From assembly GCA_028689195.1 (NCBI GenBank), contig JAQTWR010000021.1, positions 1-14,762 of the forward strand: a stretch of DNA of 14,762 nt. The letters run 5' to 3'. The notes under the pieces are model-generated. The model did no database searches and had not been told where the DNA came from. It saw only the letters and a program-made list of their open reading frames with translations. This DNA comes from Anaerolineales bacterium. GTDB lineage: Bacteria; Chloroflexota; Anaerolineae; Anaerolineales; Villigracilaceae. Shown in pieces: positions 6,697 to 12,001 of the stretch (the first letter of the stretch is position 1; each line of letters begins with the position of its first letter). The position numbers were made by a program, and so were the translations under genes.

Positions 6697-7786
6697 CGAT
6701 AAACATCGCGTCGCCAAAGGAATAAAAGCGATAACCTTCTTTAATAGCGGTTTCATAAGTTTGTAAAATTTTCTCGCGCCCAGCAAAAGCGCTGACCAGC
6801 ATAATCAGCGTGGATTTGGGCAGGTGAAAATTCGTAATCATCGCATCCACGACCTTGAATTGATAGCCGGGGAGGATGAAGATGGAAGTTGCGCCTGTGA
6901 AGGCAGTAATGGGTAATTGGTGATTAGTATCGTGTAGAACGTAGGGCGTGGGGCGTGATGCGGCGCTTTCCAATGTACGCACGCTGGTTGTGCCAACGGC
7001 AATCACCCGCCCGCCCGCTTGCTTGGTTTGATTAATCAAGTCGGCGGTCTGCTGCGGAAGTTCGCACCATTCGGTGTGGATTTTATGTTCAGCGGGATCG
7101 TCTTCGGTGACGGGCGCGAAGGTATCCAAGCCGACGTGCAAGGTGACGTAAGCGATCTTCACGCCTTTCGCTTTCAGCCTATCCAGTAATTGCGGCGTGA
7201 AATGTAAACCGGCAGTCGGCGCGGCGGCGGAACCAACATCGCGCGAGAAGACGGTTTGATACCGTTCAGGGTCGCTGAGTTTTTCGTGAATATACGGCGG
7301 CAGCGGAATATTCCCCACGTTGGAAAGATACGGCTCGATGGGTTCGGAGAATTTTATTAATCGCTCGGAGCCTTCGAGGGCTTCGATGATTTCGGCGCGG
7401 AGCGGTTGGGCTGCAAAATCTCCAGACCTTGCAGAGGCGCTCCGAAGTCCGGAGACTTCGGACTCCAAAATCACCTTCTTCCCCACCCGAACTTTGCCGC
7501 CCACGAGGGCTTCCCACGTTAATTCGTCGCGGCGGCGCAGGAGGAGGAGCTCCACTTTGCCGCCGGTTTCTTTGTGCGCGAAAATTCGCGCGGGGATGAC
7601 GCGGGTTTGATTGAGGACGAGGAGATCATCGGGGCGCAGAAAAACATCAAGGTCGTGAAAAACGCGATGCTCTACGTCCCCAGAATCGCGGCGCAGAATC
7701 AATAATCGGGATGAGTCGCGCGGCTCGGAAGGAGTTTGCGCGATGGAAGTTTCGGGAAGGTTGTAATCAAAATCTGACGTTTGCAT
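6692..7786 (-). CDS. queA: S-adenosylmethionine:tRNA ribosyltransferase-isomerase (queuosine synthesis)
   Basis: QueA transfers and isomerises the ribosyl moiety of AdoMet onto preQ1-modified tRNA to give epoxyqueuosine. The start is the ATG at 7786 (MQTSDFDYNLPE), the usual family N-terminus; a longer reading to 7849 has no homology. Family motifs seen are LNQTRVIPARI (58-68), AAPTAGLHFT (188-197), THHVGL-type TLHVGLDTF (215-223), AVGTTSVRTLE (263-273) and ITNFHLPKSTLIMLVSAFAG (317-336). The protein is 364 residues, slightly longer than usual. Two stretches account for the excess and are built from repeats: residues about 108-126 (SEVSGLRSASARSGDF) and 277-294 (SRPTPYVLHDTNHQLPIT). First gene of the minus-strand run, divergent from the RNase gene. 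Confidence 0.93.
   Translation of the reverse strand: MQTSDFDYNLPETSIAQTPSEPRDSSRLLILRRDSGDVEHRVFHDLDVFLRPDDLLVLNQTRVIPARIFAHKETGGKVELLLLRRRDELTWEALVGGKVRVGKKVILESEVSGLRSASARSGDFAAQPLRAEIIEALEGSERLIKFSEPIEPYLSNVGNIPLPPYIHEKLSDPERYQTVFSRDVGSAAAPTAGLHFTPQLLDRLKAKGVKIAYVTLHVGLDTFAPVTEDDPAEHKIHTEWCELPQQTADLINQTKQAGGRVIAVGTTSVRTLESAASRPTPYVLHDTNHQLPITAFTGATSIFILPGYQFKVVDAMITNFHLPKSTLIMLVSAFAGREKILQTYETAIKEGYRFYSFGDAMFIV
6902..6957 (-). repeat. Eight-unit heptamer array translated inside queA
   Basis: On the coding strand there are eight consecutive 7-mers, nearly all starting with TAC or CAC: CACGCCC twice, then TACGTTC, TACACGA, TACTAAT, CACCAAT, TACCCAT and TACTGCC. The frame stays open and gives about 18 residues that are not expected in QueA between ESAA and the FTG...LPGY motif. 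The 3' units match the CAATTAC family seen in the DUF115 gene. Confidence 0.7.
7414..7472. repeat. Palindromic repeat element inserted in queA
   Basis: A 9-bp perfect hairpin, TCCGAAGTC (7441-7449) with GACTTCGGA (7454-7462), is flanked by CAAAATCTCCAG (from 7414) and GGACTCCAAAATC (to 7472). It encodes the extra residues 108-126 of QueA in frame. The 13-base GGACTCCAAAATC also lies at the end of the small membrane-protein gene (1078-1090), which suggests a dispersed element. Confidence 0.5.
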
Positions 7787-7815
7787 TTGAAGTCCGAATG
7801 ATAATGGATTAAAAT
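7787..7815 (+). promoter_or_regulatory. Promoter of the beta-CASP RNase gene
   Basis: TTGAAG (7787-7792), a 17-bp spacer and TAAAAT (7810-7815) fit a housekeeping sigma factor promoter. This gives a 5' leader of about 30 nt, with GGAGG 6 nt before the ATG at 7852. It lies directly against the divergent queA start. Confidence 0.5.
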
Positions 7816-7851
7816 AAAAAGCGTAAGCACAACTTAATCGCGGAGGCAACT

Positions 7852-9246
7852 ATGAGACTCGGATTTTACGGCGCAGCGCAAACGGTGACGGGTTCGATGC
7901 ATTTAGTAGAAGTGAACGGCTCGCGGTTGTTGTTGGATTGCGGATTGTATCAGGGGCGGCGAAAAGAGGCTATCGAAAAGAATAGAAAATTTCCATTTGA
8001 CGTGAAAACAATCGACGCGGTGATTCTCTCGCACGCGCATATTGACCATTCGGGCAATTTGCCAAACCTTGTCAAGCAGGGCTATTCGGGTCCCATTTTT
8101 TGCACGCGCGCCACAGCCGATTTGACCGATGTGATGCTGCGCGATTCGGGACACATCCAGGAGAAGCAGGCGGAAAGCGCCAGTTATCACAACAAGAAAC
8201 GCGGCGAGCCTGCGGTGGATCCGCTTTATACGGAAGAAGACGCGAAGAAGGTTCTTCCTTTGCTGCACGGCATTGATTACGATAAAGACTTTGAAGTAAC
8301 GGAAGGCGCGCGCGCCGCTTTTTATGACGCGGGGCATATTCTCGGCTCGGCGGCGGTTTCTTTGCGTCTGGAAGAAAAAAAACAAAAACGTCATTTGTGG
8401 TTTTCGGGCGATATTGGCAGACGCAACATGCCGATTTTGCGCGACCCGATTTTGCCTAAAGACGATGTGGATATACTGCTGATGGAATCCACTTACGGCG
8501 ACAAGCCGCACCGCGACCCCGAAGAAGCGTACCTCGAAATGAAAAAAATCATCCTGCGAACGCTGGAGCGCAAGGGCAAGGTTATCATCCCGTCTTTTGC
8601 GGTGGGACGCACGCAGGAACTCGTCTATAACTTAAGCCGTATGCACGATGAAGGCGACCTGCCCGCCGTGCCTGTCTATGTGGACAGTCCGCTGGCGGTG
8701 AACGCTTCGGATATATTCCGCAAGCATGACGAATGTTTCGACGCGGAGATGAAAGAATTGGTCCGCACGGGACATCCCGCGCTGGAATTCAAATTATTGA
8801 CCTACATCAAAAGCCTCGAAGAATCAAAGGAACTCAATACGCGCACCGACCCGATGATTATCCTCTCGGCTTCGGGCATGGCAGAAGCGGGGCGCGTTGT
8901 GTATCACATCCGCTGGGCAATCGAGAATAAAAAGAATACCATTATGATTGTTTCATGGCAGTCGCCTGAGACGATGGGACGCCGCATCGCAGACCGCGAA
9001 CCGCACATCAAAATATTTGGCGAGACGTACAAATGCCGCGCGGAGATTGCGACCATCGGCGGGTTATCGGCGCACGCAGGGCAAGACGGGCTGGTGGAAT
9101 ATGCGGCGGGAACGAAGAACAAAGCGGAATATATTTTCCTCGTTCATGGCGAAGAGAAGGGCGCGCTGCCGCTAATGGCAAAGTTAAAAGAAAATCGCGT
9201 AAAGCGCGTGTTCTATCCCGCCATGCGCACCAGCGTAGAGTTGTAG
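7852..9246 (+). CDS. Metallo-beta-lactamase / beta-CASP RNA-processing hydrolase
   Basis: A 464-residue protein with the full layout of beta-CASP ribonucleases (CPSF73/Ysh1-like). The metal-binding SHAHIDHSGNLP carries H61, H63, D65 and H66. H162 lies in DAGHILGSA and D187 in SGDIG, followed by ESTYGD. The beta-CASP domain begins near KVIIPSFAVGRTQE (243-256). The RMMBL-type end has GGLSAHAGQ (H408) and FLVHGE (H432). Expected role: zinc-dependent endo- or exoribonuclease in RNA maturation or decay; it is closer to the YSH1/CPSF-like group than to RNase J. GGAGG precedes the ATG by 6 nt. It ends 53 bp before the convergent ruvB stop. Confidence 0.9.
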   Translation: MRLGFYGAAQTVTGSMHLVEVNGSRLLLDCGLYQGRRKEAIEKNRKFPFDVKTIDAVILSHAHIDHSGNLPNLVKQGYSGPIFCTRATADLTDVMLRDSGHIQEKQAESASYHNKKRGEPAVDPLYTEEDAKKVLPLLHGIDYDKDFEVTEGARAAFYDAGHILGSAAVSLRLEEKKQKRHLWFSGDIGRRNMPILRDPILPKDDVDILLMESTYGDKPHRDPEEAYLEMKKIILRTLERKGKVIIPSFAVGRTQELVYNLSRMHDEGDLPAVPVYVDSPLAVNASDIFRKHDECFDAEMKELVRTGHPALEFKLLTYIKSLEESKELNTRTDPMIILSASGMAEAGRVVYHIRWAIENKKNTIMIVSWQSPETMGRRIADREPHIKIFGETYKCRAEIATIGGLSAHAGQDGLVEYAAGTKNKAEYIFLVHGEEKGALPLMAKLKENRVKRVFYPAMRTSVEL

Positions 9247-9253
9247 GGAAATT

Positions 9254-9298
9254 AGTCGAAGGTCGAAGGTCGGGACTTTTGACCTTCGACCTTCGACT
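9254..9298. terminator. Convergent hairpin built from inverted heptamer repeats
   Basis: A perfect 18-bp inverted repeat (9254-9271 with 9281-9298) has a 9-nt loop, GGGACTTTT. Each arm is itself made of the heptamer GTCGAAG/CTTCGAC in tandem. It lies between the stops of the plus-strand RNase gene and the minus-strand ruvB. It probably ends both transcripts by its stem strength, although no real T-tract follows on either side. Confidence 0.6.
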
Positions 9299-9299
9299 C

Positions 9300-10320
9300 T
9301 TATAGCAATCTCGCTTGTCCCTGCTCGGTGTATGTGTATCCCAAATGCTCGTACGCCGATTTGGTCGCCACGCGTCCCTGCGGGGTGCGGTCTAAAAATC
9401 CCAATTGCAAAAGATACGGTTCGACCACATCCATAATCGTATCCTGCTCTTCGCTGATGGATGCGGCGATGGTGTTCAAACCAACGGGTCCGCCGTTATA
9501 TTTTTCGATGATGGTTTTCAACACGCGGCGATCCACGTCGTCGAGTCCAAGCGGGTCTACCTGCAGCAAATCCAGCGCTTCTTTGGCAACCTTTTGATTG
9601 ATGAGTCCATCCGCGCGGACTTGGGCGTAATCGCGCACGCGGCGCAGGAGTCGCAGCGCGATACGCGGCGTTCCGCGCGCGACGCGCAATTTCCTCGACG
9701 CCAGATTTATCCGCGCCGACCTTGAGCATCCCTGCGGCGCGCGAAACAATTTTTTTCATCGCTTCGTGATCGTAATAATCGAGACGATACACCGCGCCAA
9801 AACGCGCGCGCAGCGGAGCGGTGACCAGCGCGAGTCGCGTGGTTGCGCCGACAACGGTAAAGCGCGGCAACTTCAAACGGATCGAACGCGCCGAAGGTCC
9901 CTTGCCGATGACAATATCCAGCGAAAAATCTTCCATTGCGGGGTAAAGCACTTCTTCGACGGCGCGACCAAGACGATGAATTTCGTCAATGAAGATTACA
10001 TCGCCCGCGCGTAAATTGGTGAGGATGGCGGCGAGATCGCCCGCGCGCTCGATGGCGGGTCCCGCAGTCACTTTGACATTGACGCCCATTTCATTTCCCA
10101 GCACATGCGCGAGAGTCGTCTTTCCCAAACCGGGAGGTCCATAAAATAAAACGTGATCCAGCGCTTCGCCGCGGTGCTTGGCGGCGTCAATCAGAATGGA
10201 TAAATTTTCTTTGACCTGATCCTGCCCAATGAGATCATTAAGCATTTGCGGACGCAACGCGTTATCCACGCGGTCATCGGGTTTGGATTCAGGGTCGAGA
10301 GGGCTGGGAGTTTTGCTCAT
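9300..10320 (-). CDS. ruvB: Holliday junction branch-migration helicase RuvB, with a frameshift
   Basis: RuvB is the hexameric AAA+ motor that drives branch migration with RuvA. Visible motifs are [11 protein letters not shown] (23-33), Walker A GPPGLGKT (61-68), Walker B FIDEIH (110-115), sensor 1 VVGATT (156-161) and the arginine-finger region RARFG (171-175). The C-terminal winged-helix part ([18 protein letters not shown], then [11 protein letters not shown]) is in another frame. The join falls in the CG run at 9674-9681 (IARRAR to GTPRIA), where two bases are missing; restoring them gives a normal 340-residue protein. The short run and otherwise intact sequence suggest a sequencing or assembly error or a very recent mutation. 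The start has a perfect TATAAT 6 nt upstream and no ribosome-binding site. Confidence 0.9.
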
Positions 10321-10326
10321 GGGGCG

Positions 10327-10335
10327 ATTATAACA
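10327..10335 (-). promoter_or_regulatory. Extended -10 promoter for a leaderless ruvB mRNA
   Basis: On the minus strand TGTTATAAT is a consensus extended -10 (TGn plus TATAAT). It ends 6 nt before the ruvB ATG, so transcription should begin at or beside the A of the start codon. No -35 box and no Shine-Dalgarno are seen, in keeping with an extended -10 and a leaderless message. Confidence 0.55.
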
Positions 10336-10343
10336 ATGAATTC

Positions 10344-10386
10344 TCCCTCATCCCCAACCCTTCCCCCAACGGGGAAGGGAGTTAAT
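10344..10386. repeat. GC-rich palindromic dispersed repeat, copy A
   Basis: The sequence contains CCCTCATCCCCAACCCTTCC followed by a GGGGAAGGGAGTTAAT arm, forming a CCCTTCCCC/GGGGAAGGG hairpin. It recurs in opposite orientation at 14476-14520 with only loop differences. It lies between the riboswitch terminator and the ruvB promoter. Confidence 0.75.
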
Positions 10387-10414
10387 TGTGAGGGCGGGAG
10401 CCAATTAAACCAAA

Positions 10415-10443
10415 CAGGGATGACCTAGCTATGATCATCCCTG
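10415..10443 (-). terminator. Intrinsic terminator just after the riboswitch array
   Basis: On the minus strand CAGGGATGA and TCATCCCTG form a perfect 9-bp stem around an 11-nt loop, followed by TTTGGTTTAATT. It starts 15 nt after the last aptamer, where a riboswitch expression platform is expected. A 6-bp stretch of its loop and arm (GAUCAU) could instead pair with AUGAUC in the third aptamer (10475-10470), a possible but weak switching partner. Confidence 0.6.
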
Positions 10444-10458
10444 AGAAAAGAGCTCTTC

Positions 10459-10537
10459 GGCAGTCTGGCGATCATGGTCACAATGATGGTGACTTTAGAC
10501 CCATGACTTTGCGTCGTCAGGTTTCCCTGATTTTGCC
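10459..10537 (-). ncRNA. Cyclic-di-GMP-I (GEMM) riboswitch aptamer, third in the array
   Basis: In transcript order: GGCAAAA, a P2 hairpin UCAGG-GAAA-CCUGA with a GNRA tetraloop, the conserved GACGCAAAGUCAUGGGUCUA (the GACGCAAAG and GGNCUAA blocks), then a second stem-loop with GUCAC/GUGAC. It closes with AUGAUCGCCAGACUGCC, whose UGCC pairs with the initial GGCA. UCAUGG and CCAUGA add a 6-bp helix enclosing the second arm. This matches the c-di-GMP-I consensus block by block. The ligand is c-di-GMP by family; the cGAMP variant was not excluded by eye. Nearest to the terminator and ruvB. Confidence 0.85.
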
Positions 10538-10542
10538 TTTCA

Positions 10543-10620
10543 GCTTGTCGGTCGGTCCTGATCAACTTTCGTTGATTTTAGACGCTCTGACTTTGCGTCG
10601 CCGTCTTTTGGCGGTTTTGC
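10543..10620 (-). ncRNA. Cyclic-di-GMP-I (GEMM) riboswitch aptamer, second (divergent)
   Basis: It has GCAAAA, a P2 hairpin closed by AAAA instead of GAAA, the invariant GACGCAAAGUCA and UCUAAA blocks, and a second arm AUCAAC-GAAA-GUUGAU. The closing strand GACCGACCGACAAGC is altered compared with GACCGCCAGACUGCC of its neighbours, so P1 is shortened. Either a weakened or differently tuned aptamer, or one decaying after duplication. Only 5 nt separate it from the third and 7 nt from the first aptamer. Confidence 0.7.
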
Positions 10621-10627
10621 TTTTATC

Positions 10628-10701
10628 GGCAGTCTGGCGGTCCTGGTTCAGTTCAACTTTAGATCCATGACTTTGCGTCATCAGGTTTCCCTGATTTTGC
10701 C
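10628..10701 (-). ncRNA. Cyclic-di-GMP-I (GEMM) riboswitch aptamer, first in the array
   Basis: It has GGCAAAA, P2 AUCAGG-GAAA-CCUGAU, GACGCAAAGUCAUGG followed by AUCUAAAG, a short second arm, and ACCGCCAGACUGCC closing against the initial GGCA. It is nearly identical to the third aptamer in the conserved blocks but differs in the variable arm, consistent with an old duplication. It starts about 12 nt after the predicted transcription start. Confidence 0.85.
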
Positions 10702-10719
10702 TTTTATCGGAGCAACTGT

Positions 10720-10748
10720 ATTATTGCATAAATTAAATTGAGTTTCAA
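10720..10748 (-). promoter_or_regulatory. Promoter of the riboswitch transcript
   Basis: On the minus strand TTGAAA (10748-10743), a 17-bp AT-rich spacer and AATAAT (10725-10720) predict a start near 10713, just ahead of the first aptamer. It lies between the repeat behind the adaptor gene and the riboswitches, so the array is an independent transcription unit. Confidence 0.6.
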
Positions 10749-10779
10749 TCACTCATCTGTTCTAGTTATAAAAAAGCAT

Positions 10780-10867
10780 GTCATTGCGAGGAGGGCGATC
10801 TTCCCGACGAAGCAATCTTCTTTTGACGCGAGATTGCCTCGTCGCAAAGTACGCGACTCGCAATGAC
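10780..10867. repeat. Imperfect palindromic repeat of the GTCATTGCGAG type
   Basis: An 88-bp element bounded by GTCATTGCGAG and CTCGCAATGAC, with inner partners GAAGCAATCT and AGATTGCCTCGTC. It matches the widely scattered GTCATTGCGAG...CTCGCAATGAC non-coding repeat seen in many bacterial genomes. It lies 5 bp past the stop of the adaptor gene and may act as its terminator. Confidence 0.75.
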
Positions 10868-10872
10868 GACAA

Positions 10873-11973
10873 CTATTGCACAAACGTCGCTTCGACGGTC
10901 ATGCCCCACTTCAAGCGCGGATCGGGATTCTCGACGCGGATTCTCACAACGTAAAGAATATCGCCGCCCTGCTGGGTATACGCGTTGCTGATTTCAGTCA
11001 CCGTGCCTTTGAGCGTCACATCGGGCAAAGCATCAGGAATAAGATTCACTTTTTGCCCGACGCTTAATTTCACCACTTCAAGTTCGGTGACGTCGGTTGT
11101 TTCGACAACCCAACTGCTGGAATCTTCGACGCTGACGGCGCGAGTCGCGGGGACGACCTGCTCGCCCGCTTTAACATTCACGTCCGCCACAACGCCGTCA
11201 AAGGGCGCGGCGATGATGAAGTTGGAAAGCGCGTCTTTTGCGGCTTCGAGGTTGGCTTTGGCAAGCGTAAGTTGATCTGCATTGGGACCGTCAAGGCTGA
11301 TTTCGTATTGATGTTTCGCTTCCGCTTCAACGGCGAGGGACGCGTCATACGCGGCGCGGACTCCGTCGCGTTTGCGAATCGTCGCCTCAAGATCGCGCAC
11401 AGCCTGATTGAAATCATCCTGCGCGTTATCGAGATTGGTTTTAGCGTTCTTGCGTTTGGCGTTGTCTTTATCGAGGTCTTTATATTTATCGAATTTATCC
11501 TGCGCGTCGGTTAAATCCTGTTGGCGATCTTCGACGGTTGCCCTGTCGTCCTCGATGCGATTCTCGATGTCGGTCACGTTGAGGTCGTCCCATTTCTTCT
11601 CGGCTTTGCCGCGCGCAATCTGCGCGTCCATATAAGCCTTCCAGAGTCCGGCGCGATCTCCGCTCTCATTGCGGAGCAGCGTATCGTAGGCGTTTTGCGC
11701 CACGACCACTTGCGCCTGCGCCTGCCCCGCGTTTGCAAGGCGGACAAGAACGTCTCCCTGCTTGACGGAATCGCCCGCCTTCACAAGAACCTGCTCCACA
11801 ATGCCAGCCGCTTGAAAGGACAAGTTTGCGCCATGAACGGGCTGCAACCGACCTTCCGCCACCACTTCGTTTGAAACGACCATCTGTTCGGCAACAGGCG
11901 TGGGCGCGGGTTGATTTCCACATGCCGCAAGAAAAACCGCGGCGATTAATGTAAGGATTAATATTTTTTTCAT
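10873..11973 (-). CDS. HlyD/MacA-type membrane-fusion adaptor lipoprotein
   Basis: The start is the ATG at 11973 (AAGG 6 nt upstream); an earlier ATG at 12009 overlaps the permease stop as ATGAATAA and would only add a basic extension. Residues 1-18 are a lipoprotein signal ending FLAAC (Cys18). Then come a biotinyl-lipoyl-like half (LSFQAAGIVEQVLVKAGDSV), a long charged coiled-coil hairpin (about residues 115-215) and the second lipoyl half (APFDGVVADVNVKAGEQV). It ends with the beta-barrel region (TDVTELEVVKLSVGQKV) and a membrane-proximal end. Expected partner: the adjacent FtsX-type permease. As the organism appears to lack a Gram-negative outer membrane (if Chloroflexota), it would act outside the cytoplasmic membrane, as in other monoderm MacA-like systems. 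Confidence 0.85.
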   Translation of the reverse strand: MKKILILTLIAAVFLAACGNQPAPTPVAEQMVVSNEVVAEGRLQPVHGANLSFQAAGIVEQVLVKAGDSVKQGDVLVRLANAGQAQAQVVVAQNAYDTLLRNESGDRAGLWKAYMDAQIARGKAEKKWDDLNVTDIENRIEDDRATVEDRQQDLTDAQDKFDKYKDLDKDNAKRKNAKTNLDNAQDDFNQAVRDLEATIRKRDGVRAAYDASLAVEAEAKHQYEISLDGPNADQLTLAKANLEAAKDALSNFIIAAPFDGVVADVNVKAGEQVVPATRAVSVEDSSSWVVETTDVTELEVVKLSVGQKVNLIPDALPDVTLKGTVTEISNAYTQQGGDILYVVRIRVENPDPRLKWGMTVEATFVQ

Positions 11974-12001
11974 TTGAAACCTTCTTCGATTGACGATTTT
12001 T

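Noticed and set aside
7903..8511. 202-residue minus-strand open frame inside the RNase gene
   Set aside because: The plus-strand beta-CASP protein has all catalytic motifs; the antisense frame has none.
10431..10670. Plus-strand open frame of 79 residues over the riboswitch region
   Set aside because: It is the complement of three structured RNA aptamers and has no coding features.
10628..10701. Reading the triple repeat as a mobile element or simple tandem duplication
   Set aside because: Units keep the riboswitch-specific conserved blocks while variable arms keep pairing despite sequence change, which indicates selected RNA structure.
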